DNA of 64,000 nucleotides from Paraburkholderia polaris (GTDB lineage: Bacteria; Pseudomonadota; Gammaproteobacteria; Burkholderiales; Burkholderiaceae): positions 124,001 to 188,000 of the forward strand of contig NZ_JABBGJ010000010.1 in the NCBI RefSeq assembly GCF_012927345.1, written 5' to 3'. The translations under genes were made by a program, and so were the position numbers. Position 1 is the stretch's first letter; each line of letters begins with the position of its first letter. Below are positions 19,075-27,964 of this stretch, piece by piece. Below the pieces are notes generated by a model. The model searched no databases. It saw only the letters and a program-made list of their open reading frames with translations, and was not told where the DNA came from.

Positions 19075-21641
19075 CGGACGACCCGCGCCGCCCGTCGCTG
19101 ATCGATCTCTTCCGCGAGGAAGCGCGAACCCAGGCACGCGTGCTCAACGACGGCCTGCTCGCCCTTGACCGCGCGCCGCGCGATGCCGTCGCGCTCGAGG
19201 CCTGCATGCGCGCGGCGCATTCGCTGAAGGGCGCGGCGCGTATCGTCGGTGTGCAGGTGGGTGTCGAACTCGCGCACGCGATGGAAGATTGTTTCGTTGC
19301 GGCGCAGGAAGGGCGCGCGTTGCTCGATGCCGCCTGGATTGATGAGTTGCTGCGCGGTGTCGACATCGTTGCGCGCATTGGTAATGACGAAGACGAGTCG
19401 GCGCGTGACGCGGTCAGTGCGTGCGTGGCGTCGTTGCAAGCGCGTATGGTGGGTGTCGTGCCGCATGGCGCGGCCTTTCGGCGGGAGGCTGTACCGCCGG
19501 ATGTCGCTACGCCTGTGGCAAGTCCTACGCGCGTCCCCGGATCTGCATCTGCATCTGCATCTGCACCCAGCGTAGCCACCGAACCGTACGCCGCCTCCGC
19601 CGACGCTGACCATGACGCCGATGCCGCATTCAATCTGCTAGCCAACGCCCTGCGCGCCGAAGCGACGCCCGCCTCAGCCGCACCAGCCAGCACGACTGCA
19701 AATGCAGCCGCGCCCGCCCCTGGAACCCCGTTTGCTCCTGCAAGCGCGTCAGCGTCTGCCTCTGCGACCCCGTTCGCTTCTTCAAGCGCGTCAGCGTCCG
19801 CCGCCGCAACCGCGGCCGCTCCCGCAAGCGCCTCTGCGTCGTCGACCGCGACCGCATCCACCCAGAGCGAAGCAAGCCCCACAGCAACAGACCCGGGCCG
19901 CATGCTGCGCGTACGCGCCGACAACCTCGACCGGCTCCTCTCCTTATCCGGCGAATCATTGGTTGAATCGCGCTGGCTCAAACCCTTCGCGCAATCGATG
20001 CTGCGCGTCAAGCGCGTCCAACGTGACGGCTCGCGCGCGCTGGATCAGTTGCACGAAACGCTCGCCGACCTGAAGCTCGACCCGCGCGCACAGGCCGCGC
20101 TCGAAGAATTGCGCCGTCTCACCGCAGAGTCGCAGCATCTGCTCGCCGAGCGCCTCGCCGATCTGGAGAGCTTCGACCGCCGCTCGACGCATCTGTCGCA
20201 GCAGCTTTACGACGCCGCATTGCAATGCCGGATGCGCCCCTTCGGCGACGGCACCAGCGGTCTCGCGCGGATGGTGCGCGACGTCGCGCGTTCGCTCGGC
20301 AAGAAGGTGCGCTGGCAAGTGGTCGGCGAATCGACTCAGGTGGACCGCGACATCCTCGATCTGCTCGAAGCGCCGCTCGGCCACATGCTGCGCAACGCGA
20401 TCGACCACGGCATCGAAGCGCCTGCGGTACGTCTCGCGCAGGGCAAGTCCGAAGAAGGCACGCTCACGCTCGACGCGCGCCACACCGCCGGCGCCCTGCT
20501 CATCACCGTCACCGACGACGGCGCGGGCATCGACCTCGACGCATTGCGCACGTCGATCGTTCGCAAAAAACTGGCGAGTGCTGAAACGGCCGCGCGCCTG
20601 TCCGAGACCGAACTGCTCGAATTCCTCTTGCTGCCCGGCTTCTCGCTGCGCGATCAGGTCACCGAGATCTCGGGCCGTGGCGTCGGACTCGACGCGGTGT
20701 ACGACGTCGTCAAGCGCGTGCGTGGCACGGTGCGCATCACGCACGAACCCGGCGTCGGCACGCGCGTGCAGTTGCAACTGCCGCTCACGCTTTCGGTGAT
20801 CCGCAGCCTGCTCGTCGAAGTCGCGGGCGAGCCGTACGCCGTGCCGCTCGCGCATGTGAACCGCACGCTGCACGTGAGCCGTGCGGAGATCGAATTACTC
20901 GAAGGCCATCAGCACATTGCCTTCGACGGCCGCCGCATCGGCGTCGTCACCGCGCATCAGATTCTCGACACCGCACCGGCCGCCCACGAAACCGATACCG
21001 TCAGCATGATCGTGATCGGCGACGGCGAAGAGACCTACGGCGTCGTGGTCGATCGCTTTCTCGGCGAGCGGATGCTGGTCGTGCAGCCGCTCGACCCACG
21101 CCTCGGCAAGATCAGGAACATCACCGCGGGCGCCTTGATGGAGAACGGCGACCCGTTGCTGATCGCGGATGTCGACGACTGGCTGCGCTCGGTCGAAAGG
21201 CTCGTGGCGGGCGGTGACCTGAAACACACGCAGCACGGCGTTGCCCTCGCCACCCGGCGCGTCACGCGGCGCGTGCTGGTGGTCGACGATTCGCTCACCG
21301 TGCGCGAGCTCGAACGCAAGCTACTGGCGACGCGCGGCTACGACGTGACGATCGCCGTCGACGGCATGGACGGCTGGAACGCGGTGCGCGCCGAGCGCTT
21401 CGATCTGGTGATTACCGACATCGACATGCCGCGCATGGACGGCATCGAACTCGTCACGCTCATCAAGCGCGATCCGCAACTGCAGGCGCTGCCGGTGATG
21501 ATCGTCTCGTACAAGGATCGTGAAGAGGACCGCCGCGCCGGCCTGAACGCGGGCGCGGATTACTATCTGGCAAAAGGCAGTTTCCACGACGAAGCATTGC
21601 TCGATGCAGTGCGTGATCTGATCGGCGAAGCTTACGGTTAA
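19071..21641 (+). CDS. wspE: CheA-type hybrid histidine kinase WspE
   Basis: The product is 856 residues from the ATG at 19071. It autophosphorylates on the HPt histidine (His50 in RAAHSLKGAARIVG) and passes phosphate to WspR and WspF. After the HPt domain comes a long Ala/Ser/Thr-rich linker (about 150-285). Next are the dimerisation and ATPase regions (MLRNAIDHGIEAP, DDGAGIDLDALR, GRGVGLDAVYDVV), a CheW domain and a C-terminal receiver (VLVVDDSLTVRELERKLL with phosphoacceptor Asp in ITDIDMPRMDG). The architecture is that of WspE. Confidence 0.92.
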   Translation: MTDDPRRPSLIDLFREEARTQARVLNDGLLALDRAPRDAVALEACMRAAHSLKGAARIVGVQVGVELAHAMEDCFVAAQEGRALLDAAWIDELLRGVDIVARIGNDEDESARDAVSACVASLQARMVGVVPHGAAFRREAVPPDVATPVASPTRVPGSASASASAPSVATEPYAASADADHDADAAFNLLANALRAEATPASAAPASTTANAAAPAPGTPFAPASASASASATPFASSSASASAAATAAAPASASASSTATASTQSEASPTATDPGRMLRVRADNLDRLLSLSGESLVESRWLKPFAQSMLRVKRVQRDGSRALDQLHETLADLKLDPRAQAALEELRRLTAESQHLLAERLADLESFDRRSTHLSQQLYDAALQCRMRPFGDGTSGLARMVRDVARSLGKKVRWQVVGESTQVDRDILDLLEAPLGHMLRNAIDHGIEAPAVRLAQGKSEEGTLTLDARHTAGALLITVTDDGAGIDLDALRTSIVRKKLASAETAARLSETELLEFLLLPGFSLRDQVTEISGRGVGLDAVYDVVKRVRGTVRITHEPGVGTRVQLQLPLTLSVIRSLLVEVAGEPYAVPLAHVNRTLHVSRAEIELLEGHQHIAFDGRRIGVVTAHQILDTAPAAHETDTVSMIVIGDGEETYGVVVDRFLGERMLVVQPLDPRLGKIRNITAGALMENGDPLLIADVDDWLRSVERLVAGGDLKHTQHGVALATRRVTRRVLVVDDSLTVRELERKLLATRGYDVTIAVDGMDGWNAVRAERFDLVITDIDMPRMDGIELVTLIKRDPQLQALPVMIVSYKDREEDRRAGLNAGADYYLAKGSFHDEALLDAVRDLIGEAYG
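19545..19875 (+). repeat. Low-complexity Ala/Ser codon tract in wspE
   Basis: The tract encodes runs of alternating Ser and Ala, with short exact DNA repeats such as TCTGCATCTGCATCTGCA near 19551 and two copies of a TTC-GCAAGCGCGTCAGCG-type unit around 19740-19800. Slippage in this region could alter linker length without breaking the frame when units of 3 or 6 bp change. Confidence 0.7.
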
Positions 21642-21658
21642 ACCTACGGGTAAAACGG

Positions 21659-22675
21659 ATGAAAATCGGAATCGTCAATGACTTGCCCCTCGCCGTCGAG
21701 GCGCTACGTCGCGCGCTTGCGGCGCGCCACGACTACGAGGTGCTGTGGGTCGCGCAGGACGGCCAGCAGGCGGTCGATTTCTGCACCGCGCAGCGGCCCG
21801 ACATCGTGCTGATGGACCTGGTGATGCCGAACGTCGACGGCATCGAAGCCACGCGCCGCATCATGGCGAAAGCGCCGTGCGCGATCCTGATCGTGACCGT
21901 CGACGTTGGCGCGAACGCGTGGCGCGTCTACGAAGCAATGGGTGCGGGCGCGCTCGATGCGGTGGATACGCCCTCGCTGAGCGGTCCGGACGCGCACAAG
22001 AGCATCACCACCCTGATCGCGAAGATCGACCGCATCGCCGCGCTGGTCGCGGAGCGCAATGTGCCCGGTGCCGCAGCTGCGGCGGGACCGACAAGCGTAA
22101 CGAATCGCGACACGCCGCTGGTTGCGATCGGCGCTTCGGCTGGCGGCCCGGCCGCACTTGCCACGCTGCTCGCCGGTTTGCCGAAGGATTTCCCGGCGGC
22201 CATCGTCATCGTCCAGCACGTCGACGCGGCATTCGCCGCCGGCATGGCCGACTGGCTGAACCAGCAGTCGGCGCTGCCGGTGCGGATCGCCAACGAACGC
22301 GACCGACCGCAAGCAGGCGTCGTCCTGCTCGCCGCCACCGACGATCATCTGCACCTGAAATTGCCTAACGTGCTTGGCTATACGAACGTGCCGGCCGAAA
22401 CGCCCTACCGACCTTCCGTCGATGTGTTTTTTCATAGTGTCGTGGCACGCTGGCAGGCCGGGGCGATCGGTGTGCTGCTGACCGGCATGGGCCGCGACGG
22501 CGCGATCGGGCTCAAGGCGATGCGTACCAAGGGCTACCACACGATTGCACAGGATGAGGCGACCTGTGCCGTGTACGGCATGCCGAAGGCAGCCGCAGCG
22601 CTCGACGCCGCCGCCGCGATTCTGCCGCTGCCCCGGATTGCCGCTGCGCTCGCCACCGCCGTCGGCGCACGTTAG
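21659..22675 (+). CDS. wspF: Receptor methylesterase WspF (CheB type)
   Basis: The product is 338 residues. An N-terminal receiver (MKIGIVNDLPLAVEALRRAL, phosphoacceptor in IVLMDLVMPNVDG) is joined to a CheB methylesterase domain with the catalytic triad elements GASAGGPAAL (Ser), VQHVD (His) and GMGRDGAIGL (Asp). It demethylates WspA and so resets the pathway. Loss of WspF in related bacteria locks the system on and gives wrinkly, biofilm-forming colonies. It lies 17 bp after wspE. Confidence 0.92.
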   Translation: MKIGIVNDLPLAVEALRRALAARHDYEVLWVAQDGQQAVDFCTAQRPDIVLMDLVMPNVDGIEATRRIMAKAPCAILIVTVDVGANAWRVYEAMGAGALDAVDTPSLSGPDAHKSITTLIAKIDRIAALVAERNVPGAAAAAGPTSVTNRDTPLVAIGASAGGPAALATLLAGLPKDFPAAIVIVQHVDAAFAAGMADWLNQQSALPVRIANERDRPQAGVVLLAATDDHLHLKLPNVLGYTNVPAETPYRPSVDVFFHSVVARWQAGAIGVLLTGMGRDGAIGLKAMRTKGYHTIAQDEATCAVYGMPKAAAALDAAAAILPLPRIAAALATAVGAR

Positions 22676-22746
22676 CGTTGGGTAGGCGCACACTACCCGC
22701 ACATTAGCCCGCTACGATTCATTGACATTCATTCTGGCTGACCAAT

Positions 22747-23856
22747 ATGGACACTTCCAAACCGCATCAGAACGCCACCGCGCCGGACCTCGCAGAACAC
22801 GACGCGAACGCGCAGGCGTACGCGGAGGACGCGCCCAATAGCGCCATCGACGACGCGTTGGCGCGCATCCTCGGCAATCCACCCGCGGCCGAGTGCCCGA
22901 TCATGGTGCTGCTGGTCGACGATCAGGCGATCATCGCCGAGGCGGTGCGTCAGGCGCTGGCCGATGAAGGGAGCGTCGACTTTCACTACTGCGCGTCGCC
23001 TGAAGAGGCGGTGCGCTGCGCGGAGGAAACCCGCGCGACGGTGATCCTGCAAGACCTCGTGATGCCCGGCACCGACGGCCTCACCCTCGTGCGGCAATAC
23101 CGCCAGAACCCGGCGACGCGCGATATTCCGATCATCGTGCTGTCGACCAAGGAAGAGCCGCTGGTGAAAAGCGCGGCCTTCGCTGCGGGCGCCAATGACT
23201 ACCTCGTGAAGCTGCCGGATCGCATCGAATTGATCGCGCGGATTCGCTATCACTCGCGCTCGTATCTGAACCTGCTGCAGCGCGACGAGGCCTATCAGGC
23301 GCTGCGCCAGTCGCAACAGCAGTTGCTCGCGACCAATCTGGAACTGCAGCGGCTCACGCATTCGGACGGTTTGACGGGTTTGTCGAATCGCCGTTACCTC
23401 GATCAGTACCTGGCCGCCGAATGGCGTCGCGGCACGCGTGACAAGACCGGCCTCGGTTTTCTGATGATCGATGTGGATAACTTCAAGGCCTACAACGACA
23501 CCTATGGGCACGTCGCCGGCGACGAAGTGCTTAAACGCGTCGCGCATACCATCGAGTCGTGCCTGGGACGCTCGCCCGATCTCGCGGCACGGTTCGGCGG
23601 TGAAGAGTTTGCGGTGGTGTTGCCTGGCGCGTCTGCAGGTGGCTTGCGGTTGCTCGCCGAAAAGATCCGCATTGCAATCGAAGGGCTCGCCATTCCGCAT
23701 GCAGGTTCGACGAGCGGTGTCGTGACGATCAGCATCGGCGCGGCGATGATCGTGCCGTCCGCAGCCGAACCGGTGACGACGTTGATCGAAGCCGCCGATG
23801 TCGGACTGTATCGGGCGAAACGGGATGGCAAGAATCAGGTGGCGGTGAGCAGCTGA
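22747..23856 (+). CDS. wspR: Diguanylate cyclase response regulator WspR
   Basis: The product is 369 residues, the output of the Wsp pathway. A receiver (about 45-165; VLLVDDQAIIAEAVRQAL, phosphoacceptor in VILQDLVMPGTDG) is linked by a helical stalk to a GGDEF domain with the active motif GGEEF. The sequence RSPD lies five residues before GGEEF and is a canonical RxxD inhibitory site, so product inhibition by cyclic-di-GMP is expected. A 45-residue N-terminal extension is not conserved-looking. The gene ends back to back with the SDR gene, with no terminator seen between them. Confidence 0.93.
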   Translation: MDTSKPHQNATAPDLAEHDANAQAYAEDAPNSAIDDALARILGNPPAAECPIMVLLVDDQAIIAEAVRQALADEGSVDFHYCASPEEAVRCAEETRATVILQDLVMPGTDGLTLVRQYRQNPATRDIPIIVLSTKEEPLVKSAAFAAGANDYLVKLPDRIELIARIRYHSRSYLNLLQRDEAYQALRQSQQQLLATNLELQRLTHSDGLTGLSNRRYLDQYLAAEWRRGTRDKTGLGFLMIDVDNFKAYNDTYGHVAGDEVLKRVAHTIESCLGRSPDLAARFGGEEFAVVLPGASAGGLRLLAEKIRIAIEGLAIPHAGSTSGVVTISIGAAMIVPSAAEPVTTLIEAADVGLYRAKRDGKNQVAVSS

Positions 23857-24654
23857 TCAGCGCGTATAACGTGCGGCCGGCAGCTTGTGCGACAGGTTCG
23901 GCTGCAGTTGCTGGCGAGCGTTATTGAAGCGGTCCCAATCGGCTGCATCCGGCAGCGACGGGATGGTCACCAGTTCACCTTGATCGAGACCGGCGAGCGC
24001 CGCGTCCACCATATCCTCGGCGGTCATCACGATCTGCGCGGGCAGATGTTCGACGGCGAGACCGGCGCGGTCCCAGAACGCGGTACTGGTGGCGCCCGGC
24101 AGCACGGCCTGCAACTGCACGCCCTTGCCGCCCACTTCATGGTGCAGCGACTGCGTCAGGTTCAGCACATAGGCCTTGGTGCCGCTGTAGGTGCCGTTCA
24201 ACGTCTCCGGCGAGAGCGCAACGATCGACGAGATATTGATCACGATCCCGTTGCCCCGCTCCACAAAACCCGGCACGGCCGCCGCCGTCAGGCGCGTTAG
24301 CGCCGTCACATTCAGGTCGATCATGCTTTCGAGTTGATCCACGTCCGAGTCGATCAGCGAAGCCGTCGCGCCGACGCCCGCGTTGTTGACCAGTATCGTG
24401 ATGCTGCGGTCGGTCCGCAGACGCTCCTCGATGCGGCGCGTGTCGGCTTTGTCGGTGAGATCGGCGGCGACGATATCGACATGCCGACCGGTTTCGCTGG
24501 CGAGGCGCTCGGCCACGCCGCTCAGGCGTTTGACGTCGCGCGCCACCAGAATCAGGTCGTACCCGCGGCGCGCGAGGCGGTCCGCATAAACCGCGCCGAT
24601 GCCCGACGATGCGCCCGTGATCAATGCCGTGCCCTTGTTTGCTTGCGTTGCCAT
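23857..24654 (-). CDS. SDR-family NAD(P)-dependent oxidoreductase
   Basis: The product is 265 residues from MATQANKGTALITGASSGIG at 24654, with AAGGAGAG upstream. The short-chain dehydrogenase fold is clear: cofactor loop TGASSGIG, NNAG, and the catalytic Tyr-Lys pair in YSGTKAYVL with a preceding Ser. The substrate is not predictable. It is divergent from a GlxA-type regulator 176 bp away that may control it. Confidence 0.9.
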   Translation of the reverse strand: MATQANKGTALITGASSGIGAVYADRLARRGYDLILVARDVKRLSGVAERLASETGRHVDIVAADLTDKADTRRIEERLRTDRSITILVNNAGVGATASLIDSDVDQLESMIDLNVTALTRLTAAAVPGFVERGNGIVINISSIVALSPETLNGTYSGTKAYVLNLTQSLHHEVGGKGVQLQAVLPGATSTAFWDRAGLAVEHLPAQIVMTAEDMVDAALAGLDQGELVTIPSLPDAADWDRFNNARQQLQPNLSHKLPAARYTR

Positions 24655-24830
24655 TTGAAGCTCTCCTTGCGGGCTTTGCGCGTCGCGCCTGAGCCCTGAA
24701 CGATGAATGGGAAAACCTAGAACCTCCGCCGCTGTGCCTTTTTTGTGGGCATCGCGGTGTTGACGAGGGAAGTCTAGGCGCGTAGCCTCTTGTCTCAAAT
24801 GTCGTATTTACCTCGTTTTAGGACATCGCA

Positions 24831-25766
24831 ATGAAACGCGTCGGCGTGGTGGTTTTCCCCGGCTTCCAGATCCTCGATATGGTGGCGATCTCCGTGTTCG
24901 AACTGGCGAACCTCGAGGCCGGGCAGCCGGAATACGAGGTGGAGGTCATCTCGGAACAGGGTGGGATGGTGCGCAGTTCGTCCGGCGTCGAGATCGCAAC
25001 GCAACCGTTCGGCGATCCGGCGTATGACACGGTGGTCGTGACGGGCGCGATGCAGATCGAGCCGTCATCGGCGGGATTGCGGGCGTTTTTGAACGACGCC
25101 CTCGCCGCCTCGCGCCGCACCACCAGCATCTGTACCGGCGCGTTCGTGCTGGCCGAAGCGGGCATCCTTGACGGCCGGCATGCCACGACCCACTGGTACC
25201 ACGCCCGCGAATTGCAGCGGCGCTTCCCCGATACACGTATCGACGAAGACCGCATCTTTATCGTCGACGGCACCGTGTGGACCTCTGCCGGCATGACGGC
25301 GTGCATCGATCTGTGTCTGGCGCTGATCGAAAGCGATCTCGGCGTCGAGGTCTCGCGCGCGATCGCCAAGAAGCTCGTGGTCTATCACCGGCGCACCGGC
25401 GGTCAGTCGCAGTTCTCGGCCATGCTCGATCTCGAACCGAAGTCCGACCGCATTCAGGACGCGCTGTCATACGCGAAGAACCATCTGCGCGAACCGTTGA
25501 CGGTCGAACAGCTCGCCGATGTCGCGCATCTGAGCCCCCGCCAATTCAGCCGCGCTTTTCGCGACGAAACGCGCCAATCGCCGGCCAAGGCCATCGAGGC
25601 GTTGCGCGTGGAAGCCGCGCGCGGCATGCTCGAAGCGGGGCGCCACTCGATGGAAGCCGTCGCGGCCGAAACCGGTTTCGTCGATACCGAACGGATGCGG
25701 CGCGCCTTTCTGCGCGCGTTCGGCCAGCCACCGCAAGCGATTAAACGCGCGGCGCGCGCGTTGTAA
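24831..25766 (+). CDS. GlxA-family transcriptional regulator (DJ-1/PfpI plus AraC HTH)
   Basis: The product is 311 residues. Residues about 1-165 form a DJ-1/PfpI-like amidotransferase domain with the nucleophile-elbow Cys in SICTGAFVLAEAG. Residues about 210-311 hold two AraC-type helix-turn-helix motifs (LTVEQLADVAHLSPRQFSRA and MEAVAAETGFVDTERMRRAF). Such proteins are usually ligand-responsive activators. Orientation suggests control of the divergent SDR gene. Confidence 0.9.
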   Translation: MKRVGVVVFPGFQILDMVAISVFELANLEAGQPEYEVEVISEQGGMVRSSSGVEIATQPFGDPAYDTVVVTGAMQIEPSSAGLRAFLNDALAASRRTTSICTGAFVLAEAGILDGRHATTHWYHARELQRRFPDTRIDEDRIFIVDGTVWTSAGMTACIDLCLALIESDLGVEVSRAIAKKLVVYHRRTGGQSQFSAMLDLEPKSDRIQDALSYAKNHLREPLTVEQLADVAHLSPRQFSRAFRDETRQSPAKAIEALRVEAARGMLEAGRHSMEAVAAETGFVDTERMRRAFLRAFGQPPQAIKRAARAL

Positions 25767-25835
25767 CAAAGGTGGTGGACAATATCGCCGACAGCATCTC
25801 CACCTGATACGTACGGCAACCCAAAAGGACGCGTG

Positions 25836-26261
25836 ATGAACTACGACGACAGCAATCCCTTCGCGAAGATTCTGCGCGGCGAACTACCTTGCATCAAAGT
25901 GGCGGAGAGCGATGCCGCGCTGGCCTTCATGGATCTGATGCCGCAAGCCGACGGTCACGTGCTGGTCGTGCCGAAGGAAAAGGCGGTTGAGATTTTCGAG
26001 TTGTCGGATGCGTCGACGGTGGCCTGCATGCGCATGGCGCAGAAGCTCGCCATCGCCGTTCGCGCGGCCTTACGCCCCGACGGTGTGTTCATCGGACAGT
26101 TCAACGGCGCCGCAGCGGGACAAACGGTGCCACACGTGCATTTTCACGTGATCCCGCGCTGGGAAGGACAGCCGCTGCGCATGCATGCGCGTGATGTCGC
26201 CGACGCGGCCACGCTCGAAGCGCTGGCCACGCGCATTCGCGACCACTGGCGCGCCCACTGA
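25836..26261 (+). CDS. HIT family hydrolase
   Basis: The product is 141 residues from the ATG at 25836; a GTG one codon earlier is also possible, and AAAGGA precedes both. The histidine triad appears as HVHFHVIPRW, and the N-terminal core NPFAKILRGELPCIKVAESD is typical of Hint/HinT-like nucleotide hydrolases acting on adenosine phosphoramidates or dinucleotides. A GT-rich gap and a structured RNA candidate follow. Confidence 0.92.
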   Translation: MNYDDSNPFAKILRGELPCIKVAESDAALAFMDLMPQADGHVLVVPKEKAVEIFELSDASTVACMRMAQKLAIAVRAALRPDGVFIGQFNGAAAGQTVPHVHFHVIPRWEGQPLRMHARDVADAATLEALATRIRDHWRAH

Positions 26262-26298
26262 CACCGGGCGCGGCGCAGCCGGTCACGCCCCGTAATAT

Positions 26299-26418
26299 GT
26301 GTAAAGGCTGGTGAAACCAGCCGTAGACGCTGTACGGCTAGACTGGCGCCTGCCTTGTACCCGCAAGGCATTGAGTGTGGATCTCTTTTTAGCCTGCCCG
26401 AAACGGCAGGCTTTTTTA
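26299..26418 (+). ncRNA. Structured small RNA candidate
   Basis: Four hairpins follow in order. GGCTGG/CCAGCC (26306-26322) competes with AGCCGTA/TACGGCT (26319-26339), which shares its AGCC. TGCCTTG/CAAGGCA (26351-26370) comes next, then a terminator AGCCTGCC/GGCAGGCT (26391-26412) with a T tract. TAATAT (26293-26298) could be a -10 box; no good -35 is seen. The first two stems are mutually exclusive, as in switching RNAs. No open frame explains the segment. It is not a family I can name. Confidence 0.6.
26391..26418 (+). terminator. Terminator of the structured RNA candidate
   Basis: AGCCTGCC/GGCAGGCT forms an 8-bp stem with a 6-nt loop, followed by TTTTTATT. It may also end HIT-gene transcripts. 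Confidence 0.9.
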
Positions 26419-26520
26419 TTTGCGGGTCTTTCGCGGATCTTTTGCGGATCCAATTCGCCAGCCGCCCTCGCCTCGCAGCGATGCTTGCGGCACGATGATT
26501 CATGCGGCCAGCCAAGCGAC

Positions 26521-26700
26521 TCAAACCCGATGCCGCGAGCGGCGCAGCGGATGCCGCCAGTCGATACGGCGAGGTTTCCCCGGCTCAAGATGCAAATCGT
26601 GCAGATGCCTATGTTCCTGCCACAATTCGTCGGAGAAAAGAAACGCGACGATGAGTAGCGGAATGACCAGAAAGGCGCCTAATATCAAGTGCTCGATCAC
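26521..26700 (-). CDS. Small membrane protein, unknown function
   Basis: The minus strand encodes 59 residues from a GTG at 26700, with GGAGG five nt upstream. The product has one hydrophobic helix (LILGAFLVIPLLIVAFLF, about 5-22), then a His/Glu-rich segment (SDELWQEHRHLHDLHLEP) and an Arg-rich tail. Membrane segment, strong ribosome binding site and clean stop together argue for a real gene. A His-rich stretch next to a membrane could bind metal, but that is speculation. It points toward, and ends about 100 bp from, the RNA terminator. 26701-26976 holds no other gene. Confidence 0.62.
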   Translation of the reverse strand: MIEHLILGAFLVIPLLIVAFLFSDELWQEHRHLHDLHLEPGKPRRIDWRHPLRRSRHRV

Positions 26701-26976
26701 GGTAGCCTCCGTCGCAAGAGCATGATTTCATTGTAGAGCACCGCATGTGCCCACACGGTGCTGAGCCCCTCACAAATTTGCGATAAGCGGCCTGCGACAA
26801 CGCGACGCCCCACTCTCGCCGAACCCGCACGGCGCCTCGCGCTTTGCAAGCACGACCCGCGTCGGCGCCACGCATTGCAAGAACTCCCCGCGCTGAGCCC
26901 TGACTAACGGAAACGCAAGGCCGACGGCTCACCCGGTGCTTGCGCACTCAAACCAATAATTCTCAAGGGGAATCCA

Positions 26977-27519
26977 ATGACTATCGAACGCAGCAGTGAA
27001 CTGACCCTGCGCCCGCTCGAGCGCACCGATCTGCGCTTCGTCCACGAGGTGAACAACAACGCAAAGATCATGCGTTACTGGTTCGAAGAGCCCTATGAAA
27101 CGTTCTCTGAATTGACCCAGCTGTATGACCAGCACGTGCACGATCTGCGCGAGCGCCGTTTCGTGGCGATCGACAATGACGGTCAGACCATCGGCGTCGT
27201 CGAGTTGATCGAGCTGGACTATATCCACCGGCGCGGCGAGTTCCAAATCATCATCGCGCCGCATGCGCAGGGCCGCGGCTACGCCACCGTCGCCACGCAG
27301 CTCGCGATCGATTACGCGTTTTCGGTGCTGAACCTGCGCAAGGTCTACCTGATCGTCGACAAGTCGAATACCGCTGCCATCCACGTCTATGAAAAGTGCG
27401 GTTTCAGGCACGAGGCCGAGCTAATCGAGGAGTTTTTCGGCAACGGCCGCTATCACAATGCGTTGCGCATGTGCATGTTCCAGTCCGAGTTCTTCAAGGG
27501 CAATCAGCACGCCGAGTAA
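26977..27519 (+). CDS. speG: Spermidine N1-acetyltransferase
   Basis: The product is 180 residues and matches E. coli SpeG closely by eye, for example MRYWFEEPYETF, RRGEFQIIIAPHAQGRGYA (acetyl-CoA site) and KVYLIVDKSNTAAIHVYEKCGF. It acetylates spermidine and spermine to detoxify excess polyamine. AAGGGGAA lies seven nt upstream of the ATG. It is flanked by long gaps and is probably monocistronic. Confidence 0.95.
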   Translation: MTIERSSELTLRPLERTDLRFVHEVNNNAKIMRYWFEEPYETFSELTQLYDQHVHDLRERRFVAIDNDGQTIGVVELIELDYIHRRGEFQIIIAPHAQGRGYATVATQLAIDYAFSVLNLRKVYLIVDKSNTAAIHVYEKCGFRHEAELIEEFFGNGRYHNALRMCMFQSEFFKGNQHAE

Positions 27520-27964
27520 CCTCAACCAACGTCGCCCAGGGACGTCATGCTGCGTCGCCTGACGCACCTGGCATCGTTTATCTTCTGTACACACACCGTT
27601 ATTTCGTGATTTTTGATTAGTCGGGTGAATGACTTTGTGTGCAATGCACCAAACACATTCGCTGATTGTATTAATTCACTTAATTGGTGCCTCTCGTTTA
27701 CGCCAATACGCACCGCAAAGCTTTACTGGTTAAAGCGGCGCACCCCACCCCTCTTTTAGTTATCCGTTTCAATCCGCCCTGTTTAGGCTGCTGCCCAAGG
27801 TTTAAGCAGGTGCGGCAGGTGGTGCGACAATTCGCCGCTGTTGCGACCGCACACAAGATGTGCTTGTTGTTCTCTCACGTTCTCCTAAAGTGAACGGTGC
27901 GGGTTCGACGTTAAAGTTAAATACATAGCTAACCTGAGTATTCAACCCGCACCGGAGGAAAAAT
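27520..27964. other. 445-bp gap upstream of the secreted protein gene
   Basis: AT-richer than its neighbours. Apart from the inverted repeat at 27896-27953 I see no gene or terminator in it. Confidence 0.6.
27896..27953 (+). promoter_or_regulatory. 10-bp inverted repeat before a ribosome binding site
   Basis: GGTGCGGGTT (27896-27905) and AACCCGCACC (27944-27953) are perfect complements separated by 38 nt. GGAGG of the next gene follows immediately. The loop contains AT-rich TTAAAGTTAAATACATAG, so the element could be a leader stem or two halves of an operator around a promoter. Confidence 0.5.
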
